Source: Cytophagales bacterium (GTDB taxonomy: Bacteria; Bacteroidota; Bacteroidia; Cytophagales; Cyclobacteriaceae). Taken from it: 64,000 nt of DNA. Both the position numbers and the translations under genes were made by a program. Positions 44,122-54,300 of the stretch are shown here, piece by piece. The notes below the pieces were generated by a model, which saw only the letters and a list, made by a program, of their open reading frames with translations, had not been told where the DNA came from and searched no databases. The DNA is taken from positions 62,001-126,000 of the forward strand of contig JAKSDQ010000089.1 of the NCBI GenBank assembly GCA_022360015.1, written 5' to 3'. Position 1 is the first letter of the stretch; the number at the start of each line of letters is the position of its first letter.

Positions 44122-46752
44122 TCATTCATTGCGCAAAATAGTGGAAGGATTAGTACGTGCAACCCGGACTGTTTCGAAGCATATTGTCAGCAGCGCAATG
44201 GCCATGACAATAATCACCCCCATCATGATGTCAAAAAAGCTGAAACTTACTTTGTAAACAATTTCTTCAAAGATTACAGTATTCACATAGTAATAAGTGA
44301 GTGGAATAGCGACGATAGCTGCAAGGACAAGGAGCAGCATGAATCCCCTGCCCACCAGGTAAATCAGATTAAATTCACTGGCCCCAAACACTTTGCGAAT
44401 GCTTATTTCTTTCAGGCGGGATTCTGTTGTAAAAACAACCATCCCCAATAATCCCATTGAAGCTATGGTAACAGCTAAAAACGCCATAAAGCTCATAATT
44501 GTCAACCAGGATACATACTCTTTGTAGGCTTCTTTGATCTGGTCGTCGTAAAATGAAGCCTTCATCGGGTGTACCGGGTCAAACCTCTTCCACGCCTCTT
44601 CAATTTTCTTCATTGTGCCAAAAACATCCGCTGTATTGATTAAAATATTGAGATATTTATTCTGTGCCGGTTCATAAATAAACGCAAAAGGGCTGATCTT
44701 ATAGTCGATCCTGCCGAAGTGAAAATCCTTTAAAACACCTTGAATAACCTTTACATCATCTGAAATAATGATCTCCTCCCCAATCGCCTGATCCGGCGTA
44801 TCGATGCTGAACCTTTTTAGTAATGACTCATTGATAATAACCTGGTTGTTGACGGCACTATCGTTTTCGCTGCCTTTTACAAAATTACCCCCAGCGAGAA
44901 ACTCATGGCCATGCAAAGGTAAATAATGTTCATCCACCTTGTTATACTTAATACTGGTAGAATCCGGCGTACCCTTGGATTTTTTTGCCTGCGTACCCCA
45001 GTAGTATCCAATACTTGTAACCAAACTGCTTTGGGACAGCTTTTTTATTTCTGGTAGCTGCTTTAACTCATTGACCAATGTGGCCGGATCGTTGTCAAAC
45101 AAGTTTAAATTCAGAATGTTTTCGGTATTAAACCCCAGGTCAAAAGAAAGTGAATACCGGTATTGCTTGTATATGAGTGTCACCGCTATAATGAAAGCCA
45201 GTGAGATGGTATATTGGAGTAAAATCAGGATTTTTTTAAAGTTAAATTGCCCGGATAGCTTGATCCTGTTCATGTTATTAAGCACTTTCAAAACAGTAAC
45301 CTTCGAAAAAAACAAAGCCGGGAAAAAACCTGCCATCAATCCCACCGCCACAGCCAGTAAAAGGAAATAGCCCATCAATTCAGGTGTTAGCTGCAGTGTC
45401 ACAATATCAGCCATACGGCGATCAATCGTAAAAAAGTAATTCCGCAACACCAGAAATAACCCCAGGGCCACCATCAAAGCCACCAGGGATATCAGGGTCG
45501 ACTCCAGGATGAACTGCGACCACACCTGGAAGCCTGAGGCACCGTTGACTTTTCGAATACCGATCTCCCTGGATCGTCGCATGGACCGGCCTAATGATAG
45601 ATTTGTATAGTTAAAACAGGCCGAAATTAACACCACGATCCCTAAAAGCACTAAAGTCCAAACCATTTTGGTTTCCATGGTTGGACCAAAAGTGTTATTC
45701 AGATTAGCCCCTGGAATAATGCCTAGTAACGGCTGCAAGTGTGCCTTGATTACTATATAGTCACTCTTGCTATTTTCTTCTTCGCTGATTTTGTCCAGTC
45801 CCAACTGGACCAAAGATGGATCCTGATGCTCTTCCAGCTTAAAGTACACGTAGTGATCCCACATATTGTTCCAACTGGAGAACCATTTATGGTGCTTATT
45901 AGCGTTTGCGTACGTGCTGTATGATCCTAGAAGCTCAAACTGCAGGTGGGAATTCATAGGTGGTTTGGCAACCACACCGGTGATGATATAACTTTCGCCT
46001 TCAAGGATGACTTGTTTGTTAATAGGTGTTTCATCGCCAAATAGTTTTTTGGCCGATTCATCGGTAATGACTAGTGCGTTCAAGGCTGTAAGTGCGGTAT
46101 TTTTGTTACCAGCCAAAAGGTCGAAAGAAAAAACATCGAAAAACTCATCGGATGCCCACCGCAATTGAAGAGGAATCGTTTTGTTCTCATAGGTCACATT
46201 ACTTTTAGCACCCCTATGAAGTATCGTAAGGTGCTCGATTCCAGGAATTGACGCCAGCATCTTCGCACCGGTGACAGGTGAGGTGGACGCATAAAATGAA
46301 TTGTCAACTTTACCAAGATACTCATAACTACCGTTGATCCGGTATATCCTGTCAGCATCTTTGTGAAAGGTATCGAAGGTATAGATTTCACTGATGAAAA
46401 ATATCAGCAAAAGGCCTACAGACATGCTGATGGCCAGTCCGGCAACATTGATCAGTGAGAATAACCAATTTTGCCTCAAGTTACGGGCCGATGTTTGAAA
46501 ATAGTTTTTAAACAATAAAAAGTGGTTCATAGGATGGTTGATTTTCGGCTTTTGCACTGTATAAATCCTGAAAAACTTCAGAACATCGATCACGTAAATG
46601 AAGCGTGCCATCTTCAGGCCCTTTGTCTTGATATTCCGGAGATAAAATTCATGAATGTCCCCTTCCAAATCTTCGGCCATTTGCCTGTTACAATACCAGC
46701 GAAGAAAACGGGTTGCCCATTTGGGAGGTAATGGCAGCTTGTTTTTTTTCAT
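44122..46752 (-). CDS. FtsX-type ABC permease with permease-prefix domain
   Basis: This 876-residue protein begins with a cytoplasmic prefix (about 1-75: LPPKWATRFLRWYCNRQMAEDLEGDIHEFY) of the permease-prefix-domain-2 type. One helix and a full MacB/FtsX permease follow, ending ARTNPSTILRNE. The PadR regulator gene upstream overlaps its start by ATGA. In Bacteroidota such PadR-permease pairs are common and the PadR protein is thought to control the permease. No ATPase gene is adjacent. Confidence 0.9.
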   Translation of the reverse strand: MKKNKLPLPPKWATRFLRWYCNRQMAEDLEGDIHEFYLRNIKTKGLKMARFIYVIDVLKFFRIYTVQKPKINHPMNHFLLFKNYFQTSARNLRQNWLFSLINVAGLAISMSVGLLLIFFISEIYTFDTFHKDADRIYRINGSYEYLGKVDNSFYASTSPVTGAKMLASIPGIEHLTILHRGAKSNVTYENKTIPLQLRWASDEFFDVFSFDLLAGNKNTALTALNALVITDESAKKLFGDETPINKQVILEGESYIITGVVAKPPMNSHLQFELLGSYSTYANANKHHKWFSSWNNMWDHYVYFKLEEHQDPSLVQLGLDKISEEENSKSDYIVIKAHLQPLLGIIPGANLNNTFGPTMETKMVWTLVLLGIVVLISACFNYTNLSLGRSMRRSREIGIRKVNGASGFQVWSQFILESTLISLVALMVALGLFLVLRNYFFTIDRRMADIVTLQLTPELMGYFLLLAVAVGLMAGFFPALFFSKVTVLKVLNNMNRIKLSGQFNFKKILILLQYTISLAFIIAVTLIYKQYRYSLSFDLGFNTENILNLNLFDNDPATLVNELKQLPEIKKLSQSSLVTSIGYYWGTQAKKSKGTPDSTSIKYNKVDEHYLPLHGHEFLAGGNFVKGSENDSAVNNQVIINESLLKRFSIDTPDQAIGEEIIISDDVKVIQGVLKDFHFGRIDYKISPFAFIYEPAQNKYLNILINTADVFGTMKKIEEAWKRFDPVHPMKASFYDDQIKEAYKEYVSWLTIMSFMAFLAVTIASMGLLGMVVFTTESRLKEISIRKVFGASEFNLIYLVGRGFMLLLVLAAIVAIPLTYYYVNTVIFEEIVYKVSFSFFDIMMGVIIVMAIALLTICFETVRVARTNPSTILRNE

Positions 46753-47084
46753 TTTAAGTTTTCTAAAACTATAGAAGGAATCTTATCCCAAAGCCGTTGA
46801 CGGAGCTCACGTGATCTGTTAACAGCAAAAAAACCCCCGGAAGTAAGGCTATAGTACCGCTTTCTTTTACCTCCTCTTTCTGCCGTCGGTTCGCCCAGTT
46901 CACTTTTAAGGTATCCTTTCTTTTCCAGCCTGTTCAGAATCGCATGCACGACACCCAGTTTCACTTTGCGCGCTATTTGTTCATCCAGTTGATCTACGAT
47001 GGCTACACTGTAAGCCTGGTTATCGAGTGTGGCTACTGCCAATAGGACGACCTCTTCAAATTCTCCCAGGTTTGATCCTTTCAT
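46749..47084 (-). CDS. PadR-family transcriptional regulator
   Basis: This 111-residue protein is a PadR winged helix (EEVVLLAVATLDNQAYSVAI, VVHAILNRLEKKGYLKSELG, KRKRYYSLTSGG). It overlaps the start of the permease gene by four bases (46749-46752). The pair is expected to be self-regulated. The short C-terminal helix fits PadR subgroup 2. Repeat copy 6 lies upstream. Confidence 0.85.
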   Translation of the reverse strand: MKGSNLGEFEEVVLLAVATLDNQAYSVAIVDQLDEQIARKVKLGVVHAILNRLEKKGYLKSELGEPTAERGGKRKRYYSLTSGGFFAVNRSRELRQRLWDKIPSIVLENLK

Positions 47085-47157
47085 GATTAAATTATTTATT
47101 CACTAAATGTATGTATTATATGGAGAATTTAAAAACCCTTTCAAAAAAAATCTTAAA

Positions 47158-47290
47158 TAGCGTATGCCTCCCGCGGCTGTTGCACAACGTTTTCGACAAA
47201 ATCCTTCGTGTCTCTTTGTGTCTTGGTGCCTTAGTGGTTAATCATTTTTCACCACGGAGACACCAAGACACAAAGAGACACGAAGGTTAT
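47158..47290. repeat. Interspersed palindromic element, copy 6
   Basis: This copy has the left end GGCTGTTGCACAACG, the arms TTTGTGTCTTGGTGCC and ACACCAAGACACAAAGAG and the loop. The right end is cut at the stop codon of panE (47287-47289). The outer TAGCGTATGCC matches the ends of other copies. Confidence 0.9.
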
Positions 47291-48213
47291 TGTTTTACCC
47301 GGTTTTGGGACTCAATTGGCAGGAGGCAATGATAAATGAAGGAGTTGACCGGTGCTTCAACACCTTGGTTTTCTGCCAGTTTTACAACAGCGCCTGTCAA
47401 ATATTCGAGCTCCGAAGGGCGTCCTTCCATTAAATCCCTTTGCATGGAAGAGGTGGCATGGTAGGGCAAACTATCCACTATGTTCATGGTTTTTTCTTTG
47501 TCCTCTTCCTTCAGTGCTATTCCCAGGTGCCTGGCCAGGGTATATATTTCCGAGATCAATTCCTGCAGCAGCTTTCTGGTTCCGGGCATTTCACGATTTA
47601 CGCCGTATGAAGACCGTGTTAATGCGCCCAGGCCGCCGGTACAAATGAACATGAACTTTTTCCATAAGGCGGCATCAATATCTGAGGCAATGGTTGTGGA
47701 TATCCCAGCCTGCTGAAAAAGCGATTGTAACTTTTCAATCCTGGCTGACCCCTGGTTGCCCAACTCCCCCATAGCAATGGAAGGCTCATACATCATATGG
47801 TTGATAATCCCCGGGCCTTCTATCCGGCTGATGATTTTGCACAAACCACCTACAAGATTACTTTTTCCGATTACCGCCATAATCTCCTCATTGGCAAATA
47901 CACCATTCTGAAGTGGGAGAATGACTGTTTCAGGCTTAATAAGATCCTTTACTGACCGGGCTGCCTCTTTTACCTGCCAGGACTTCACCCCAAGAATAAT
48001 TAAATCCATGGCGCCCAGACCAGATACATTGTCAGTAGCCTGCGGATGGGTAATAGTAAAATCGCCTTTGGGACTTAGTATTTTCAGTCCGTTGGCATGC
48101 ATGGCCTTGAGATGTTCGCCCCTGGCGATGAAAGTAACATCACCACCGGCCTGTGCCAGCCTGCCGCCAAAATACCCTCCTACCCCTCCGGTGCCGTAAA
48201 TTAAAATTTTCAT
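47287..48213 (-). CDS. panE: 2-dehydropantoate 2-reductase (ketopantoate reductase)
   Basis: This 308-residue protein has the N-terminal NADPH-binding fold (LIYGTGGVGGYFGGRLAQAG), a Lys-containing GVKSWQVKEA segment, an NGVFANEE motif, and a helical C-terminal domain with ALWKKFMFICTGG. It reduces 2-dehydropantoate to pantoate in pantothenate synthesis. Length and order are normal. No other pantothenate gene is nearby. Some members of this family act on other 2-oxo acids, so the gene name is probable rather than certain. Its stop lies inside repeat copy 6. Confidence 0.85.
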   Translation of the reverse strand: MKILIYGTGGVGGYFGGRLAQAGGDVTFIARGEHLKAMHANGLKILSPKGDFTITHPQATDNVSGLGAMDLIILGVKSWQVKEAARSVKDLIKPETVILPLQNGVFANEEIMAVIGKSNLVGGLCKIISRIEGPGIINHMMYEPSIAMGELGNQGSARIEKLQSLFQQAGISTTIASDIDAALWKKFMFICTGGLGALTRSSYGVNREMPGTRKLLQELISEIYTLARHLGIALKEEDKEKTMNIVDSLPYHATSSMQRDLMEGRPSELEYLTGAVVKLAENQGVEAPVNSFIYHCLLPIESQNRVKQ

Positions 48214-48318
48214 TGCCTCGATAATGGATGATGATTAGGACAAACTTCCTAAAACCAACTATGAATTAAAAGCCTGAAACCAACATTTTGAACCAGCGTT
48301 ACCAGTGCATTAACGGAC

Positions 48319-48372
48319 AGGAGTCAGGAGCGAGGAGTCAGGGGTCAGGAAATGTGACAACTCCTGACTCCT
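48319..48372. repeat. GAGTCAGG direct/inverted repeat cluster
   Basis: AGGAGTCAGGAG (48319-48330) and CTCCTGACTCCT (48361-48372) are perfect 12-bp inverted arms. Between them the unit GAGTCAGGGGTCAGG repeats directly. The cluster lies between the divergent starts of panE (48213) and the plug-poor SusC-like gene (48473). Confidence 0.6.
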
Positions 48373-48472
48373 CTCCTCTGCCCTTTCTATGGTGTGCAAA
48401 GAAAAAATCCTTTTATTTATGGAATTTATAAACACGGTGCATCTTATGGTTAGCATAAAACTATGATCGCTT

Positions 48473-51364
48473 ATGAAGATACTTTTTACCTTAATCACCA
48501 TTTTGCTACTTTATCACCAGAACCCTGCCCAGATGCGGACAATTTCAGGCAGGCTAACTTCAAGCCAGGATGGCAGTCCCCTGCCCGGGGTTAACATAAT
48601 CATCAAAGGTACCGGTACCGGCACAGTTACGGATGCTGAAGGTTACTACGCTATAACAGCTCCCATCGGGGCCACTTTGGTATTTCAATTCATCGGTATG
48701 CAACCACGTGAGGTGGTTGTAACTAAGGATAACCTGCCACCGGTAAGACTTTCAAAAAAACAAACAAGCAAAAGGGCAAGGCGAAAAAAACCTGAGATAA
48801 GCGCCATACCCATGTCTTTGTACCGCGACACTACAGTACAGGAGAGAACAGGAATCACCACTTTAACAGACGAAACGCCATCCTATAAACGTGCGGGCAA
48901 CATCAACCCGGCAACGGTGCGGTCGATTAAAAAATTGAAGGACACTTACGTTATTAAATCATATGATTTTCCTGAGAAAAGAACTGGTTTTGGCTTACAA
49001 TTCACCTCATCTTTGAATGTTGAGTCTATTAATCGACTGCCTTCTGTTCAAAAACAATATGCGCAGGGCCGGCCTACTGGTGGCAATATGCTATGGAGGG
49101 GGGCGGATCAGCAGGAACTTTTCTCGTGGGGGCCATTAATTCGTACGCTGGAATTCGATGGGAGCCATTATCCATACGATAAAAACGGAAGACTTACTGA
49201 GGCCGGAAAAGGCAATGGTAAAGCGGCCGGAAGTTATGATGCTTTTTCATTTTTCAGAACCGGTCTGGCAACGGCGAATGAGCTTATGCTAACATTACCT
49301 GGACCGCAGCATAGTACTTTTGTTTTCGACCTTGAAAACAGAAGAAGAACTGGCGTCATTCCTAATTCCGTTTATAAAAAGGCGAATTTTTCTTCAAGGC
49401 TTAATAATTTTCAGCTTCTCAGAAATATTACTGCCAATGCATCTGCTGCTTTTAACCGGTCAACCGGCGATTTACTAACCCGGGGAGCTAATATGGCCGT
49501 TATCGCAGGCAGTGTCTACCGGACTCCACCGACCTTTGACAATACCAATGGCTTGCCGGTTAGAACTGCCATAAACGCGGCGGAATCGTATCAATTACCG
49601 GGAGGTGCTATACGCACCCATGCGCCGGATTTGGTTGATAATCCCTTCGGGCTCGTAAATGAGTTGCCCGACCGGGAGGAGCTCGAAAGGTGGATGGCAT
49701 CTTTGCAGCTCAGATACCATCCCACCAATCCTTTCAGCCTTACACTGAATGCTAATGTCGATCGTCAAATGAGTGAAAACTTCTTTGGGATTCCTCATGG
49801 CTACTCCGGATATCCCGCAGGAAGATTGACACACCGGAAGGATGATCAGACATTTGCCCATCTGGCGATTACACCATCTTATCATCATTTTCATGATCGC
49901 GGTGATTTAAAAATTAGCCTGTCCTATCAGGCGCAATACACCGGCAGGGCCCTGGACCGAATCGATGGCTTTGGCTTTAACGTTGAAACTTTCGGTACGC
50001 ATGAGTTGGCGGATTCTACCTTTATAATAAATAAGCAACTTTCAAGGACTACACACGAGGTAATGGTCAATGCCAGATACAGCTACAATAACTGGTTGAA
50101 TATACGTTTTGTCAACCGGCATTATTTCTCAAATACAGTTGATCCGAAACAATATACTAATCTTTTTCCCTCAGGGAGTTTAAGTATTAATTTGGCAAAA
50201 CTAATCGGTTTAGGGGCGATTCATGAGTTGAAATGGCATACTTCTGTTACACGCACCATCCGGGAAGCCCCCCTATTGTATACAAATTGGTCGTATGGCT
50301 CTACTTTGATGGCCGTTGAAAACTACAAGGCCTTTTATGAGGCATCAGAATTGTTTTTCATGTCATCCCTTATGCCCGAAACAGAGCGAAAATTTGAAAC
50401 GGGCTTAAATTTGAAAGGATTCAATGGGTTATCACTGGCTTTCATCTACTTCAATAATCGCACAAGTGATTTTATTGTACCCGTTGGGGATGTTGATCGC
50501 TTCAACCTTCAAAATGCTGCCAGGATAAAAAATTATGGTGGAACCATTTCAGCCGGGTATATCAGGGATATCGGTGTTTTTCGATATGGGGTGGATTTAA
50601 AATGGAGCAAATATGAAAGTATTGTCGAGGAAATTTACACGGGCAATGACCTGATTCCATTGGCAGGATTCGAATCGGCGCAGTCGGTTCTGGCTCCGGG
50701 ACAGCCGGTAGGCGCTATTTATGGCACTTCCTATATCAGAAACCAGGCAGGCATGAAGGTAATAGATAACACCGGCTTTCCCCTGAAAGATGAAGCATTG
50801 AAAATGATTGGAAATCCGATACCGGATTGGACGCTGGGGTGGTCATCTTTTTTTGAATGGAAACAGCTTAAACTTTCATTTTTATTCGATTTCAGGAAAG
50901 GTGGGGAGATTTGGAATGGCACCAATGCGGTGCTTGATTACCTGGGTAGATCCGCAACTACCGGTGAACTCAGAAATACTTCCGATTATATTTTCGAGGG
51001 CGTCGATATCAATGATAACCCCAATACCATTCCGGTAGACTTCAGTGACCCGGAAGTTCCGGTAGAGGATAACCGCTGGGTTCGCTATGGCTGGGATGGC
51101 ATTGGCGAAGATTATATTGAAGACGCTTCCTGGATACGGCTCAACGAGCTTACTTTATCTTATTATTTTAAACGCTCATGGAATAATAATATCCTCAAAG
51201 AGGTTAAGCTTTCACTGATAGGACGCAACCTGTTACTGATTACCCCCTATAGCGGTGTCGATCCGGCGGCCCATCTATTTGGTTATGGAACCGGGGCGGG
51301 ATTAGACCTTTTCAATTCGCCCGCTGTCAGAAGTTATAGCGCCCAGATTACCATAAAAATTTAA
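48473..51364 (+). CDS. SusC-family outer-membrane barrel lacking most of the plug domain
   Basis: This 963-residue protein has a signal peptide (about 1-20) and a carboxypeptidase-regulatory-like domain (about 23-92, GRLTSSQDGSPLPGVNIII). A short Lys/Arg-rich linker (93-170) is followed by a SusC-type barrel (GLQFTSSLNVESINRLPSVQ onward) ending SYSAQITIKI. The plug core normally found between the first domain and the barrel (GRVPGV, IRG, PLYVIDG) is absent. Only a tail-like INPATVRSIKKLKD (144-157) remains. The downstream gene, 4 bases away, carries such a plug. There is no SusD gene beside it. An open barrel without a plug would leak, so a partner is expected. Confidence 0.9.
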   Translation: MKILFTLITILLLYHQNPAQMRTISGRLTSSQDGSPLPGVNIIIKGTGTGTVTDAEGYYAITAPIGATLVFQFIGMQPREVVVTKDNLPPVRLSKKQTSKRARRKKPEISAIPMSLYRDTTVQERTGITTLTDETPSYKRAGNINPATVRSIKKLKDTYVIKSYDFPEKRTGFGLQFTSSLNVESINRLPSVQKQYAQGRPTGGNMLWRGADQQELFSWGPLIRTLEFDGSHYPYDKNGRLTEAGKGNGKAAGSYDAFSFFRTGLATANELMLTLPGPQHSTFVFDLENRRRTGVIPNSVYKKANFSSRLNNFQLLRNITANASAAFNRSTGDLLTRGANMAVIAGSVYRTPPTFDNTNGLPVRTAINAAESYQLPGGAIRTHAPDLVDNPFGLVNELPDREELERWMASLQLRYHPTNPFSLTLNANVDRQMSENFFGIPHGYSGYPAGRLTHRKDDQTFAHLAITPSYHHFHDRGDLKISLSYQAQYTGRALDRIDGFGFNVETFGTHELADSTFIINKQLSRTTHEVMVNARYSYNNWLNIRFVNRHYFSNTVDPKQYTNLFPSGSLSINLAKLIGLGAIHELKWHTSVTRTIREAPLLYTNWSYGSTLMAVENYKAFYEASELFFMSSLMPETERKFETGLNLKGFNGLSLAFIYFNNRTSDFIVPVGDVDRFNLQNAARIKNYGGTISAGYIRDIGVFRYGVDLKWSKYESIVEEIYTGNDLIPLAGFESAQSVLAPGQPVGAIYGTSYIRNQAGMKVIDNTGFPLKDEALKMIGNPIPDWTLGWSSFFEWKQLKLSFLFDFRKGGEIWNGTNAVLDYLGRSATTGELRNTSDYIFEGVDINDNPNTIPVDFSDPEVPVEDNRWVRYGWDGIGEDYIEDASWIRLNELTLSYYFKRSWNNNILKEVKLSLIGRNLLLITPYSGVDPAAHLFGYGTGAGLDLFNSPAVRSYSAQITIKI

Positions 51365-51368
51365 ATTT

Positions 51369-54300
51369 ATGAGACGATACAATTACTTCATACTTATATC
51401 CGGAGTTTTGTTTATCATGATTTCCGGTTTCCGGCTTATTCAATATTCAGATTTTCTGCAAAAGCTGAAACAAAGCCTTCTGGCTTACAATACCAACTAT
51501 CCGGAAGAAAAGGTTTACCTGCAATTTGACAAACCATTTTATAAACCTGGTGAAGATATATGGTTCAATGCATTTGTATTGAACAGTAATACACATCAAC
51601 CTACCGGCCTCAGCGATGTGGTATATGTTGAATTGATAGACCCAAAGGGAAATGTCGCCTCCCGGTTAGCCCTCATCATAAAAGAAGGCACGGCGCATGG
51701 TGATTTTCATTTACAGGAAACAGCACCGGGTGGGCTTTACCAAATCAGGGCTTTTACCCGCTGGATGAAAAATTTTGGAAAAGATAACCTGTTCAAGAAA
51801 GATATCCAGGTGCAAAGGGTTATCACACCTCGCCTGCTGCTTAAGCTGGACTATGAAAAAGAATCATATGGGCCGGGTGATGAGGTCAATGCGCAACTTA
51901 TTGTTACCAACTTAAAAAATGAAAAAGTGGCGAATGCCTCCATCGGCTTTAGCGTTAATATCGATGGAACCGAAATCTTGGAATCAAAAGTATTCTCGGA
52001 TGCGCAAGGTTTGGCAAAAATTTCTTTCCGGCTCCCTGATAGTCTGAATACCACCGATGGACTTTTACAGGCGATCATTGCCACAAACGGTATGGGAGAG
52101 TCTATTTCCCGCTCCATTCCTATTGTCTTGAATAAAATCACCGTACAATTTTTTCCCGAAGGTGGCTACTGGGTTGAAAATGTGAATACAAGAATTGCTT
52201 TTAAGGCAGTGAATGAATTTGGGAAAGGTGCTGACATCTCAGGCACTGTCATTGATGGGGATGGCCACATCATTACGCAGTTTGAAAGCTTTCACAGGGG
52301 CATGGGGGCTTTTGATATAAAACCGTTGGAAGGTAAAAAATATTTTGTCCGCCTCGATACCCCCGCAGGTAATGAAACTTCGATACTTTTGCCACCTGCT
52401 CTTGTGTCTGGTTTTGTATTGAATCTGAAAGAAAACAGCGAATCATTCATTGAATGGTTGGTTCATGCGCCTGTTTCGGGCAATGTACACCTTGTTAGCC
52501 ACGTTCATGGTGAAATTGTTTATGCCAAAAAGGTTAGCCTGGTAAAAGGTGAAAATTTAGTCAAAGTATCCACCGAAAAGTTTCCTGCCGGTATTGCTGT
52601 CTTTACCTTATTTGATAAAAATGGGGTGGAACAATGTGAGCGGCTGGTTTTCTTGAAAGGTAAAAAAGGATTAAACATCCGGCTTCATCCTGACAAAAAA
52701 TATTACAGTCCGCGTGAAAAGGTTGAATTGACCATTGAAACCAGTGATAGTGATGGAAAACCGATTCCTGCCAGACTTTCGCTGTCTGTGACAGATGATC
52801 GACTGATCTCTTTTGCAGATGATAAGCAGGATAACATACTATCTGCCTTCCTCTTGTCTTCGGAGGTAAAAGGGGAAGTGCAGGAACCCTCATTTTACTT
52901 TGACCCACAGGAATTGAAAGCTGCCCAAGCACTTGATTACCTGTTGATGACACAGGGTTGGCGAAGATTTACCTGGCAGGAGGTAAAAGAAACCAAAAGG
53001 ACGATCACAATCACTCCGGAAAAGGTGAAAAACCTCACCGGCAGGGTTGTCAATACCGCCGGAGACGGCTTTCCTTCGGAAGTAATATTATTGGAAACGG
53101 GCAACCGAAAAAGAATTGCCAGTGTTCAGACCACTAAGGAAGGGAATTTTGTTTTTAGGAACATCGACCCCACCATTCCTGTGCTGCTATTCACAAAAAA
53201 ACCGGGGCAGATTATCCTTCCGACAGAAAAAACAATTCAGGTTTTATCCGAACACCGGGGAGGAACCACTTCTCTTCCGGATATTGTTGAAGATGTGGCT
53301 GATGCGATACCTGCCCTGACGCCCACCAATGAAATCCGGGAATTTGCCGGTGAGAATGAATTGAACATCAGCCTGGTAGAAGACAACAGCCGGTTAGAGG
53401 AAATTATCGTCCTGGCTTACGGTGTTGCAAACAAAAATGATTTAGTGGGTAGTGTTGTTAAGATCGGTGATAACCGTTTGGAAACAATATTTTCTTCGCC
53501 GGCGGTTGAAAATGTTATCCAGGGCCGGGTGGCCGGCGTGACCGTTAAACCACAAACAGGGAATGCCGGTTCGCAGACTCACCTGACCATCAGGGGAAAC
53601 AGCTCGCTTAGCGCTGGCAGCACTGAGCCGCTATATGTAATTAATGGGCACCCTGCCGGAACCGGTTTAAACCAAAATTTTTCAAACAGCCATATGATCG
53701 GACCGGATAACATACAGACTATTGAATTTATTCACTCTCCGGAAGCTACTGCATTATTTGGAAGTGCTGCGGCTCATGGAGCCATATTGATTACTACCTG
53801 GCCCGGAATGAGTCACTATCTGAATTTTAAATACAAGAAAAATCCGGCCAGATATTCTTACGTTACCATTAATCCCCGTCAATTTTCACCTGTAAGGGAG
53901 TTTTATATCCCTCCGCCTGCTTCCAAAGCCCAGGGCAAACGTGAGGACTTCCGGTCTGCGATCTATTGGAAACATACAGTTGCGACCGATGAGTATGGTA
54001 AGGCAAAACTTTCATTTTACAACAACGATGCTGTCAGTGCTTTTCGAATAACTGCGGAAGGAATCACCGGATCCGGTCTGATCGGGCGGAATGAAGAAGC
54101 CTACTATACCCGGCTGCCGTTTTCCCTGGATGCTAAATTGCCTGATTTTCTCGGCTTCGAGGATGTTTTAAAATTGCCGGTACGGGTAAAAAATGAGACT
54201 GCATCGGTACTTACAGGCAAAATCCTGTTGACCCTACCTGGGGAACTTTCCGTCCGCGAGTCCACTGAAATACAAATTCAGGTTCCTCCGCAATCTTCCA

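Noticed and set aside
47920-48199. Plus-strand open frame opposite panE
   Set aside because: A shadow of the panE coding frame with no family features.
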